In this document: positions 7,787 through 16,725 of the stretch, piece by piece
Position numbering within the stretch: the first letter of the stretch is position 1
Layout of the letters: every line of letters starts with the position of its first letter
DNA from: Flagellimonas sediminis
Lineage (GTDB): Bacteria; Bacteroidota; Bacteroidia; Flavobacteriales; Flavobacteriaceae
DNA: 64,000 nucleotides
Direction: 5' to 3'
NCBI RefSeq assembly: GCF_010500845.1
Contig: NZ_JAAAMI010000005.1
Span: forward strand, 1 to 64,000
The notes under the pieces: model-generated
Databases searched by the model: none
What the model was told of the DNA's origin: nothing
What the model saw: the letters and a program-made list of their open reading frames with translations, nothing else
Program-made: the position numbers and the translations under genes

Positions 7787-9337
7787 TTAATTGTCCGCTC
7801 CGTCCGCTTTGGCTCGGTCAATGGTGTATTGGGCGACTTCCCTTCCTTGATCGGTGCCCACAAAGGCATCAAAACTCCAGTGAATGCCCCCATACACTCT
7901 AGAAATGGCTGCTTCCTCGGCCCATCCACGCACTTTGGCCGCCTCATCGGGAAAAATATAGGCCAATACTTCGGATGCCGCTGCTGAAAATACGCTGTGT
8001 CCTGAAGTATAACTTGGAAAGTTCGGAGTGCCCGCTATGGTTTCAAAATTGTCGATCATTTGGATGGGTCGCGGATAATGGTAATAGTATTTGGCATCCC
8101 AACAACTGATTCCGGAATCCATGATAGCCATGTTCATATAGGCCAAGGTTCGTGTGGTTTGTAGCGGATTCAATTGGTGCTCCACAATCATTTCATTGGC
8201 AATACGGTTCCAATGTCCGGGTGGAGTATAGGTACCCAATCCGTCCTGCCAAAAATTGGCAATCCTTCGGTGTTCGTCGGTCATGTTACGGGCAAAGTCC
8301 TTCAATAGCTCCACATCATCCAAAAATTCTTGCGAATCCAATTGTGGGGGTGCTATAGGTCGAACGCTCTCCACGTCATCAATGCTCCACATGGTCACTT
8401 TTCCGAACAAAGGAGTAAGTCCTACGGGACGTTCGGGAATCTCCAGATTGTCCCAAGCCCAGCCGAATCGATCATAAGCAGCTTGCTTGATGGAATCCGA
8501 GACAGCTTTTGGGGTCTGAGCATTTTTCATTCCATCATTGGCAGCCCTAGCCAAGCCTGTTGTTGCAACGGCATCCCCAATGACAAGCCCTGCATCGATA
8601 TCACTCTTCACATAACCGCCCGACAATAATAGGCTTTCCAAGTTTTCTTCTTCCAATCCTTGGAGATACTCGGCTTCAAGGGGAAACATAGCCGTTAAGA
8701 TATTCCTTGAGGCCCTTGCAATCACTGCACCATCCGAAGGATAGGAGGGAATATCATTTTCCTCATAGGCATAGTCAATAGCTTCATCCAATTGATAAGG
8801 AGCAGCTCGATTGTACTCATATTTATAGTGCCATGCCGTGATGAGTCCATCAAATTGCGCTACGGAGATATAGGCAAGTGCCCTACACGCATATGGCGGG
8901 TGAGCAAAGGGAAATGCCGGTGGACCTTCGGGATTGGCCTGATTGGGCAACGTATAGGAGCCATCTGCATTTGGACCTGGGATAAGGTTGTATTTGGCGA
9001 TAAGCTCCAAAGCAATCTCGTTCCAACGGATGGCAGGATTATTAGTCCAATACTTTACCGCTTTCTTTTGCTCGGAGGTCATGTTGTCCATAACTTGTTT
9101 CACTTCAGCTAGCTCATCCTGATAGGCCTGAGAATCCGTTGCATTGGGTGCATCCACTGCAATGGAAGCACCGGAATCCTCCAAAACTGGGGTCCAATCC
9201 CCTCCATTTTCATTGAGTTCCGTAAAGCTATACCCTTCATAGGGCAAGTATCTTGGCGTGTCCTTTTCGCAAGAGACCAAAACGACAAGGCCGAAGGTCG
9301 AGATAAGGGTTAGTATTTTATTGCGCATCTTGTTCAT
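7787..9337 (-). CDS. Vanadium-dependent haloperoxidase / PAP2-superfamily lipoprotein
   Basis: The 516-residue product has a lipoprotein signal (hydrophobic run ending VLVSC, Cys23). The C-terminal half contains PAP2/vanadium-haloperoxidase motifs: FPSYTSGHSVFSAAASEVL (P-loop with Ser-Gly-His) and RVYGGIHWSFDA (Arg and His ligands). The N-terminal half (KYWTNNPAIRWNEIALELI, YPSDGAVIARAS) looks like a diverged, probably inactive copy, as is common in the large bacterial family members. Biochemically it could be a haloperoxidase or an acid phosphatase, and the sequence alone does not decide. The gene overlaps the upstream outer-membrane barrel gene by 20 bp, so the two are coupled. Confidence 0.85.
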   Translation of the reverse strand: MNKMRNKILTLISTFGLVVLVSCEKDTPRYLPYEGYSFTELNENGGDWTPVLEDSGASIAVDAPNATDSQAYQDELAEVKQVMDNMTSEQKKAVKYWTNNPAIRWNEIALELIAKYNLIPGPNADGSYTLPNQANPEGPPAFPFAHPPYACRALAYISVAQFDGLITAWHYKYEYNRAAPYQLDEAIDYAYEENDIPSYPSDGAVIARASRNILTAMFPLEAEYLQGLEEENLESLLLSGGYVKSDIDAGLVIGDAVATTGLARAANDGMKNAQTPKAVSDSIKQAAYDRFGWAWDNLEIPERPVGLTPLFGKVTMWSIDDVESVRPIAPPQLDSQEFLDDVELLKDFARNMTDEHRRIANFWQDGLGTYTPPGHWNRIANEMIVEHQLNPLQTTRTLAYMNMAIMDSGISCWDAKYYYHYPRPIQMIDNFETIAGTPNFPSYTSGHSVFSAAASEVLAYIFPDEAAKVRGWAEEAAISRVYGGIHWSFDAFVGTDQGREVAQYTIDRAKADGADN

Positions 9338-10328
9338 CGGTTTGTTTTTTGATTACGTTGAATTGGTAGGTGATCCCAAATCCGGTGTTACTCATTTTTG
9401 GGGCATTTCGGCCATCTACGATTCGGTTGTGATAGGCCACTACTCCCAATCCCTTTATCGATTTAAAAAAGTATTGGGCAGAAAATCCAATCCTGTCAGA
9501 CTCAACTTTGTTGGTAGGTTGGGCGGCATTGTAGGCCCTGATGTCATCCCCGCTGGTCGAATTCAGGCTGAAGTAGCTGAGCTCCAGTTTCAAGGACGTA
9601 TTGAAAAACCATTTACCTAGGATTCCTTCGTAAGTCACCGCATTGGGCACATCCATCCAAGCGGTGTAGTAGCTCCCGTTGTTGTAATAATAATCGCGTT
9701 CCGCTTCGGTATACCCTCTCCAAAGATGGGCCAATGCAGCGCGGATATAAAAGCCGTTGTTCCATTGGTATTGACCTATCCCACGCAATGAAAATTCGGG
9801 AGCACCCGATCCAATACTGTAAGGCCTATAATCGGAAAGGTAATTGGATATGGGTGTGGAAAAACCTGCCGTTGCCAACGCGGAAAGTCTGCCATTTCCC
9901 ACTTCTGTCCGAACGGCTCGGTATTTTATGGCAAATCCAATATCCTGAAATCCCCGTGCCCCTGTGAATTTACCCCCATTGGGTTCAGAGGATTCGGTGC
10001 TGACATAGGGAAGACTTATGTAAAAATTGAGGTTGTCCAAAATCCCAATGGCGGCCATGGGCAAGATAATATTCTGGTCTACTGTGGCAATGGTTTCGTT
10101 TGATCGGAGATTAGAACCTTCCCAATACCTATCAAAGGAACCCAAGTCATAAGAAAAGAGTACGCAGACATTCTTGGAAGGCATCATCAATGCATCCGAT
10201 GGGGTCTGTGCCGAAAGCGAATAGGGCAGGACCATATAGGTCAATCCCAAAATGAAGGCACATAATGTTGGGGCCACCTTTTTTTTATGCCAGGGGCACC
10301 CGTGGCGAAATAATTTTTGAAATGTCAT
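9318..10328 (-). CDS. Outer-membrane beta-barrel protein (MetA-pathway phenol-degradation / transporter family)
   Basis: The 336-residue product has a long N-terminal region with a signal segment (CAFILGLTYMVLPYSLSAQ, mature near residue 42) followed by alternating amphipathic strands such as NFYISLPYVST, FAIKYRAVRTEV and FNTSLKLELSYFSLN. It ends in a strand (TGFGITYQFNVI) and a short charged tail. This matches the family often annotated 'transporter' or PF13557. It is the first gene of a two-gene operon with the haloperoxidase-like lipoprotein. It may supply passage for the substrate or product of that enzyme (inference). The start could be internal, since a dozen polar residues precede the signal. 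Confidence 0.75.
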   Translation of the reverse strand: MTFQKLFRHGCPWHKKKVAPTLCAFILGLTYMVLPYSLSAQTPSDALMMPSKNVCVLFSYDLGSFDRYWEGSNLRSNETIATVDQNIILPMAAIGILDNLNFYISLPYVSTESSEPNGGKFTGARGFQDIGFAIKYRAVRTEVGNGRLSALATAGFSTPISNYLSDYRPYSIGSGAPEFSLRGIGQYQWNNGFYIRAALAHLWRGYTEAERDYYYNNGSYYTAWMDVPNAVTYEGILGKWFFNTSLKLELSYFSLNSTSGDDIRAYNAAQPTNKVESDRIGFSAQYFFKSIKGLGVVAYHNRIVDGRNAPKMSNTGFGITYQFNVIKKQTDEQDAQ

Positions 10329-10692
10329 GTTAAAGTTCGGTTGTGATTTACAAGTATTTAATTATCAGTTTTTGAGGGAATTTTAGTTTGTGCAAAAAAT
10401 CATTCGGGGCTAAAATAGTATCATGTAAAATCAATTGGGATTAAGGTTTTACCAAGAAACATTATGAAAAAGACAATCAGGTTGTCCAACGGTTAAAATG
10501 GATTAGGAAAAAGTAAATTCCATGACAACGATCATCAAATTGGATTAACAAAGGCCAAACTTTTAAAAGTATTTTGTGACAGGCGGCAGATGGAAGGATG
10601 GAATACTTTTGATTTGCGATTATTTGGGAAGTGGATAGTTTTGTAATTTAAGGGAAACAAAAGACCTTTGACCTTAGGCTAAACAGGACATA
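10329..10692. other. Divergent intergenic region
   Basis: This 364-bp AT-rich stretch separates the leftward barrel gene from the rightward PUL regulator. Apart from the promoter at 10613-10643 I see no open frame, strong hairpin or RNA signature in it. Confidence 0.6.
10613..10643 (+). promoter_or_regulatory. Consensus Bacteroidota promoter of the PUL regulator
   Basis: TTTG (10613-10616), exactly 19 bases, then TAGTTTTG (10636-10643), a full match to TTTG-N19-TAnnTTTG. The start would be near 10649, with a ~44-base leader to the ATG at 10693. Confidence 0.7.
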
Positions 10693-13446
10693 ATGCTCAA
10701 AAATCTTTTTAGGATAGTACTTTATTTTGTTCCCTTTTACATTTTTGGACAGAATCTGTTACCGCCCATATATAACTATAGGTTGTCAGAATATAAGGGT
10801 GCTAGTAAGAATTGGGATGTTTCGGCCAATGCCAATGGCGAGTTGTTCGTAGCTAATAATAAGGGATTGCTCCATTTCAATGGCGAGCAATGGACCTTGA
10901 ACAAATTGCCCAACAACACTATTATACGTTCGGTTGAATGCATTGGTGATCGGGTTTATACCGGATCATACGAAGAGTTCGGCTATTGGACCAAGAATGC
11001 AATAGGGGGATTGGAATATACCTCGCTTACTCATTTAATAAAGGATCACACGTTTACAAGCGAGGAATTTTGGGAGATTTATCCTGCAAAGGATGGAAAC
11101 GTGCTCTTCCGTTCCTTCTCCGCAATCTATTGTTACAAGGGAGATAAGATTGTAGTGGTAGATCCTCCCCATGTGGTGACGGATATTATCGAATACGAGG
11201 ACAAATTGATCGTGGCCGGAGGTTCCCTCGGATTATTTGAGGTGAAGGATAAGGAATTGGTGCCGCTTCCCGATCAGGATTCCCTTTTGGGAAAAACAGT
11301 AACCGATATGGTGGTTTTTCAAGGGAAATTGCTTGTGGGAACCAAACTGAACGGCTGTTATCTGTTCGATGGGCTAAAAATGCAACCGTGGGAAGACAAG
11401 ATCAACAATGAACTCAAACAGCACCAATTGAACAAAATTGCCATGTTGGGACAAGGTCAAATTGGTTTTGGTTCCATCAAAAACGGGATTTATATCTATG
11501 ATGTTGTCACAAAGGATTACCAAGTCCTTAATCGTGAAACAGGACTGGAGAACAATACGGTACTTTCCATCTTGCAGTTCAACGATCAATTATGGTTGGG
11601 TCTGGATAACGGTATTGCTCGTGTAAAACTTCATAATCCCATAACCTATTATACGGATTATTCAGGAACGCTGGGCATGGTCTATGATGTGGCCAGTTAT
11701 AAAGGGAAGCTCTTCTTAGGGAGCAACACAGGCGTATTTTATTTTGATGGGGGAATCTTGCGTTTCGTCAACGGTTCTCAGGACCATGTTTGGGATTTGG
11801 TGGAACTGGAAGGTGATTTGATCTGTGGGCACAACACAGGAACCTATAAGGTAACCGAAAAAGGGTTCCAACAGTTGAGCACGGTTGCGGGAGGGTATGA
11901 GATCATAAAAGTTCCCGATCACGAGGCTACCTATATGCAGGGAACCTACAACGGTTTGGCAAAATTTGAAAAACTTGACAATGGCGAATGGCAGATCCAA
12001 AAGATTCAAGGTTTGGATTTTCCTGTGAAACAATTGTGTTTTGAAACCCCAAAAATATTATGGGTGGCCCACCCATACAAGGGATTTTATAGGGTCCATT
12101 TTGACGATGGTTATGATCATGTAAGCAACATCCAACAATTTGATGGAGAAGGTGCCCCTAGTCCATATAACGTGAAGATTTTTAATATCAAAACGCATAT
12201 TGTACTCAATAGTGAGGGTAATTGGTACCGTTATAACTCAATAGGGGACACCATAGTTCCTTTTGAGGAATTCAGGTATTATAGGAATAAAGAGCTTTTA
12301 TTCTATGACGAGGATTATTATTGGTTTGTGGATTCGGATAATGAGAAGGCCATCATCCATACCAACTTGAAGGGAGATAGCTTGGTAATAGCGGATGCTC
12401 CGTTAAGAGAAAGGTTGGCCCCCGATTCCCAAAATGTGATCAAGGTGAATGATAGTACCTCTTACATTACCCTTACCGATGGCTTTGCCAAGATCAACAA
12501 TGCAAAACTGGAAAAACAGTACACAGGTCAAGAGTTGCCCGCCCCGGATATTATTGTATTGAAGGATCAAAAAAAGATCTATCCAGCATCCGCACAAGAG
12601 ATTGGGATCCCTAACAGATGGTCACAATCCCTTACTATAGAAGTGGCATCGCCCCTTTATATCTCGCCTCAATTTTATTATGAATTGAGCGGTCCCAAAC
12701 AATATTCCGAGTATTCGGAGAACGGTTTCATCAATTTCCAGAACCTACCATTTGGCGACTATACTTTTAAAGTATACACTCTGGGTATGGACAACGAGTT
12801 ATCCGAGGCCAGTGTCCTGGAATTTTCAATAGCACCACCTTGGTATTTTTCTTGGGCCAGTTTATTGCTATATGCGGCAATCATTGTGTTGGTGATCTAC
12901 TTGGTCAGACATTACAACCGCAAAAAATTATTGCGGAAGCATATGGAGTTACAAAAACAAATGGAGAAGGAGCAGCGTGAACGGATGGCAAAACTTGAAA
13001 AGGAGGAATTGGCAAAAGAAGTGCGGTTGAAGCAGAACGAATTGGCCAGCACTACCTTGAATATTGCCAAAAAGAACGAAATGATCCTGGAACTCAAGAA
13101 TATGTTATTGGTCAACAAAGACAAGTTTTCAAATTCTCAGCGCTACAGGGCATTCATCAAAAAATTGAACAACTCCATTGAAGATACCGAAGATTGGAAA
13201 CGGTTTGAGGTAAATTTCAAGGAACTTCATGAGGATTTCTTCGAGCGACTCTTAAAAGCATATCCCACCTTGACGCCGAAGGACCTTAAATTATGCGCTT
13301 ATCTTAAAATGAATCTTTCCACAAAGGAGATTGCACCACTGATGGCCATTTCGGTGAGGGGTGTTGAAATACATCGTTATCGTTTAAGAAAGAAGCTGGA
13401 AATAGATAGTTCTGATAATCTTTCAAACTTTCTGATCACTTTTTAG
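10693..13446 (+). CDS. PUL sensor-regulator: periplasmic two-component-type propeller, Y_Y_Y domain, one membrane helix, coiled coil and LuxR-type HTH
   Basis: A 917-residue single-protein signal transducer. After an N-terminal signal (LFRIVLYFVPFYIFGQ) come about 650 residues of propeller repeats (WDVSANANGELFVANNKGLLHF, NKIAMLGQGQIGFGSIKNGIYIY), then a triple-tyrosine domain. A transmembrane helix follows near 716-740 (SLLLYAAIIVLVIYLVR), then a charged coiled coil (about 745-790). The C-terminal LuxR/GerE-like HTH is at about 860-910 (LTPKDLKLCAYLKMNLSTK, EIHRYRLRKKL). This is the hybrid-sensor layout seen beside Bacteroidota PULs, but with direct DNA binding in place of a kinase. It sits just upstream of susC, so it probably senses a glycan fragment in the periplasm and activates the locus. 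The three TACATCA elements at 13491-13595 are candidate targets. Confidence 0.88.
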   Translation: MLKNLFRIVLYFVPFYIFGQNLLPPIYNYRLSEYKGASKNWDVSANANGELFVANNKGLLHFNGEQWTLNKLPNNTIIRSVECIGDRVYTGSYEEFGYWTKNAIGGLEYTSLTHLIKDHTFTSEEFWEIYPAKDGNVLFRSFSAIYCYKGDKIVVVDPPHVVTDIIEYEDKLIVAGGSLGLFEVKDKELVPLPDQDSLLGKTVTDMVVFQGKLLVGTKLNGCYLFDGLKMQPWEDKINNELKQHQLNKIAMLGQGQIGFGSIKNGIYIYDVVTKDYQVLNRETGLENNTVLSILQFNDQLWLGLDNGIARVKLHNPITYYTDYSGTLGMVYDVASYKGKLFLGSNTGVFYFDGGILRFVNGSQDHVWDLVELEGDLICGHNTGTYKVTEKGFQQLSTVAGGYEIIKVPDHEATYMQGTYNGLAKFEKLDNGEWQIQKIQGLDFPVKQLCFETPKILWVAHPYKGFYRVHFDDGYDHVSNIQQFDGEGAPSPYNVKIFNIKTHIVLNSEGNWYRYNSIGDTIVPFEEFRYYRNKELLFYDEDYYWFVDSDNEKAIIHTNLKGDSLVIADAPLRERLAPDSQNVIKVNDSTSYITLTDGFAKINNAKLEKQYTGQELPAPDIIVLKDQKKIYPASAQEIGIPNRWSQSLTIEVASPLYISPQFYYELSGPKQYSEYSENGFINFQNLPFGDYTFKVYTLGMDNELSEASVLEFSIAPPWYFSWASLLLYAAIIVLVIYLVRHYNRKKLLRKHMELQKQMEKEQRERMAKLEKEELAKEVRLKQNELASTTLNIAKKNEMILELKNMLLVNKDKFSNSQRYRAFIKKLNNSIEDTEDWKRFEVNFKELHEDFFERLLKAYPTLTPKDLKLCAYLKMNLSTKEIAPLMAISVRGVEIHRYRLRKKLEIDSSDNLSNFLITF

Positions 13447-13490
13447 GTTGAGAAAGCTCTCTGCAACTGTTAATGGGGCTCCCGCCTGAT

Positions 13491-13595
13491 TACATCATTA
13501 CTACATCACTATGTTAATTTTTTTTACATCTTCAACCGCCATACTACTGCAAATACGGCGAAATAAGGGGTTTCAGAAGGTATTTTAATGATGTA
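13491..13595. promoter_or_regulatory. Three TACATCA elements upstream of susC
   Basis: TACATCA occurs at 13491-13497 and again one helical turn on at 13502-13508, and the inverted form TGATGTA at 13589-13595. The region lies between the regulator gene and susC, and a -7-like TATTTTTG is at 13662-13669, only 8 bp before the susC ATG. Binding by the upstream LuxR-type regulator is inference. Confidence 0.35.
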
Positions 13596-13676
13596 TTTAT
13601 TATGTAATGCCTTGGCGATACAGATACCGAGCTCTTTATTAATTTAGTAAAAATCTAACTCTATTTTTGCACAATT

Positions 13677-16600
13677 ATGAAAATTAAAAGCAAACTATTG
13701 CTAATCTCGTTTTTGTTGTTTCAGGCGGTACTTTTCGCACAAAACAAGATAACGATTTCGGGAACGGTGCTCGATGATCAGGGTCAACCGTTGCCTGGTA
13801 CCAATGTTGTCGTAAAGGGTACTACTACAGGTATCCAAACCGATTTTGACGGAAACTTTACATTGGACAATGTCCCTGGGGATGGGATTCTGGTGTTTAG
13901 TTACATCGGATTTACAACCCAAGAAGTGCCTGTGAACAATCGAACGGTCATGGAAGTCAACATGAGATTGGACACTCAAAGTCTGGACGAAGTGGTGGTC
14001 GTTGGTTATGGTACACAGAAGAAAGCAGACCTTACGGGTTCCATTGTAACCATAAATTCGGAGCAAATTGAAAAAACACCTTCTGCCAACCCCGTACAAT
14101 CATTACAAGGTAAAGTAGCTGGGGTCCAGATTGTGACCACAGGCTCTCCGGGTGCTTCACCAACCGTGAGAATACGAGGTTTGGGCACCTATTCTGATGC
14201 TACCAACATCTTATATGTTGTTGACGGCATGTTTTATAGTAACATCGACTTTTTGAACCCCAACGATATTAAATCGATGAACGTTTTGAAAGATGCTTCA
14301 TCTTCAGCGATTTATGGGGTGCGTGCTGCAAACGGGGTCATCATCATTGAAACCAAATCTGGTGGCAAGAATAGAAAACCGCAGATTGAGTACAATGGGT
14401 ATACTGGGATACAGCGTGCACAAAATGTTTTGAAAATGGCCAATGCCGAACAGTTTGTGACGATGGCCGTGGAATCCGGTTCTACTGCGGACGTTCAATT
14501 CGTGCTGAATGCCATGCAGCGATATGGCAGGAGCAGGGTGAATCCAAACGTGCCTAATGTGAATACGGATTGGTACGATGAGATTATTCGTGATGGTTTG
14601 ATACAAAACCATAGTTTAAGCGTAACAGGGGGAACAGATAATGTTTCCTATTCGTTGGGTACCAACTACTTCGCCCAAGAAGGGTTGCTCGACATGAAAA
14701 ACGAATATGAAAGGTTCAACATCAGATCTAAATTGGATGTGGATGTTTTGGACAATGTTAAGGTTGGTGTCAACACGGTTTTTAGTAATGCCACTCAGTA
14801 CACCCCGGAAGATTCCGCTTGGTTTAAAGCCTATTTTGCGGTACCTATTCTCCCGGTGTACGATGATTTGAATACCGACGCTACCCCAATACGGTACGCC
14901 AATGCCCAAGCTTTGGGGTATAGGGGAACCCAAAACCCGTTCCCTGATATGAAATACAATGACAACAGGTTAAAAATTAGAAAGCTGTTAGCCAACGTTT
15001 ATTTACAAACCGATTTGATCAAGGATAAGTTGACCTTCAAGACAACTTACAATGTGGACTTTTCCGCTTTGGAAGAGCGCTATACCAACCTACCCTATAA
15101 CATGGGATTTGGTGATCAACGGATATCTTCCATCAATAGGAAGCAGAACAACTACTATAACCAGATCTGGGATAACATCCTCACCTATAATGATACTTTT
15201 GCCGATGATCACAATGTGACGCTCATGGCAGGTGCCTCCTACAGGGATGAGGCCGCCAACCGTTTCGAGGCTACTGGTAGTGATATTGTAGGTATAGATT
15301 ATGATACCTCTTGGTATCTGGATTTTGCCGATCCCCTTTCCTTCAACAATAACGTAGAAGAGGCAAATAGAAGGATTTATGGCCAATCTTATTTTAGCAG
15401 GCTCTCATACAATTATAAAGATAGATACCTATTATATGGAACCTTTAGAGCGGATAGGTCTTCTAAATTCACACAGGACCAGTGGGGTTATTTCCCATCC
15501 GTAGGGGCAGGTTGGGTGATTTCCCAAGAGCCTTTCATGAAGGACAACAATATTTTTGATTTCTTGAAGCTAAGGGCCGCCTGGGGTCGTTTGGGTAACG
15601 ATAACGTAGCTGCCAGTGCAGGAGCAAATACAGTTACCAACACTACCGTGGACTTAGGCGATACCCCAGTTACCGGGATCACCGCTACCAGTACCTATAC
15701 CGATTTGACTTGGGAGTTAGTGGAGGAAACGGATTTCGGTATCAACATGAGAACTTTCAACAACAGATTGTCCTTGGAGGCCGATTACTACATTAGGGAT
15801 ACCAAGAATGCCATTATGCCGGTTTACATTCCGATCGCAAACGTTACAGTGAGCAGGAACTCCGGTGTGATCCGTAACTCTGGTGTGGAGGTAGCATTGA
15901 ACTGGACCAATGACATCACTCCCGATTTCAACTATACAGTGGGCGCCAACTTCACTACCGTGAAGAACGAAACCTTGGAAATTGAGGATGAGAGGGGATA
16001 TATTGATTCTGGTTCGGCAGAGTTTCGCCAAAGAACCATTGTAGGGGAGCCTTTGTACGCTTTCTACGGTTACGAGACTACAGGTGTTTACCAAAACCAA
16101 GCCCAGATAGATGCAGATCCGGTTGCGCAAAGCGCTATTGCCAACGGTCAGGATATTGAACCTGGTTATCTGATCTATAGGGACAGAAATGGCGATGGAT
16201 CTATTACTGATGAAGACAGGACCGTGTTGGGATCTTTCTTGCCCAAGTTCACCTACGGTGGAAATATTGGGATCAACTATAAAGATTTTGGCTTCACCAT
16301 GAATTTCTATGGTCAAAGCGGTAACAAGATATTGAACAGGAAACGAGGAGAAATCATTTTTACCAGCGATACCAATATGGATGCCGATTTGGCCAAAAAC
16401 CGTTGGCATGGTGAGGGAACCAGCAACAGCTATCCTTCTTCTGCCGGTCTAAGGGACAGTTGGAACCAAAAACTCAGCAATTTTTGGGTAGAGGATGGGG
16501 ATTTCTTCCGAATCCAGAACATCCAATTGGCCTACACGTTGAGGGGTGCTAAATTGAAAGGCAATGCTCCTGACTTTAAGTTCACCCTTACTGCGGAAAG

Positions 16601-16715
16601 ACCTTTGACCTTGTTCAATTACAACGGTTTCAACCCTGAAGTTTCTGATGGCGTTGACCGTCAAACCTATCCGGTACCTTCCATATACACAATCGGTGTT
16701 AATGTTAAATTGTAA
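13677..16715 (+). CDS. SusC/RagA-family TonB-dependent outer-membrane transporter
   Basis: A 1012-residue SusC protein. The signal peptide (LLLISFLLFQAVLFAQ) precedes a carboxypeptidase-regulatory-like domain (ITISGTVLDDQGQPLPGTNV) and the SusC signature with TonB box and plug (LDEVVVVGYGTQKKADLTGS; VQSLQGKVAGVQI; SSAIYGVRAANGVIIIETK). A 22-strand barrel ends with TIGVNVKL. It imports oligosaccharides across the outer membrane together with the SusD lipoprotein encoded 10 bp downstream. Within this locus the predicted cargo is beta-1,2-gluco-oligosaccharide. Confidence 0.95.
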   Translation: MKIKSKLLLISFLLFQAVLFAQNKITISGTVLDDQGQPLPGTNVVVKGTTTGIQTDFDGNFTLDNVPGDGILVFSYIGFTTQEVPVNNRTVMEVNMRLDTQSLDEVVVVGYGTQKKADLTGSIVTINSEQIEKTPSANPVQSLQGKVAGVQIVTTGSPGASPTVRIRGLGTYSDATNILYVVDGMFYSNIDFLNPNDIKSMNVLKDASSSAIYGVRAANGVIIIETKSGGKNRKPQIEYNGYTGIQRAQNVLKMANAEQFVTMAVESGSTADVQFVLNAMQRYGRSRVNPNVPNVNTDWYDEIIRDGLIQNHSLSVTGGTDNVSYSLGTNYFAQEGLLDMKNEYERFNIRSKLDVDVLDNVKVGVNTVFSNATQYTPEDSAWFKAYFAVPILPVYDDLNTDATPIRYANAQALGYRGTQNPFPDMKYNDNRLKIRKLLANVYLQTDLIKDKLTFKTTYNVDFSALEERYTNLPYNMGFGDQRISSINRKQNNYYNQIWDNILTYNDTFADDHNVTLMAGASYRDEAANRFEATGSDIVGIDYDTSWYLDFADPLSFNNNVEEANRRIYGQSYFSRLSYNYKDRYLLYGTFRADRSSKFTQDQWGYFPSVGAGWVISQEPFMKDNNIFDFLKLRAAWGRLGNDNVAASAGANTVTNTTVDLGDTPVTGITATSTYTDLTWELVEETDFGINMRTFNNRLSLEADYYIRDTKNAIMPVYIPIANVTVSRNSGVIRNSGVEVALNWTNDITPDFNYTVGANFTTVKNETLEIEDERGYIDSGSAEFRQRTIVGEPLYAFYGYETTGVYQNQAQIDADPVAQSAIANGQDIEPGYLIYRDRNGDGSITDEDRTVLGSFLPKFTYGGNIGINYKDFGFTMNFYGQSGNKILNRKRGEIIFTSDTNMDADLAKNRWHGEGTSNSYPSSAGLRDSWNQKLSNFWVEDGDFFRIQNIQLAYTLRGAKLKGNAPDFKFTLTAERPLTLFNYNGFNPEVSDGVDRQTYPVPSIYTIGVNVKL

Positions 16716-16725
16716 AAAAATTGAA

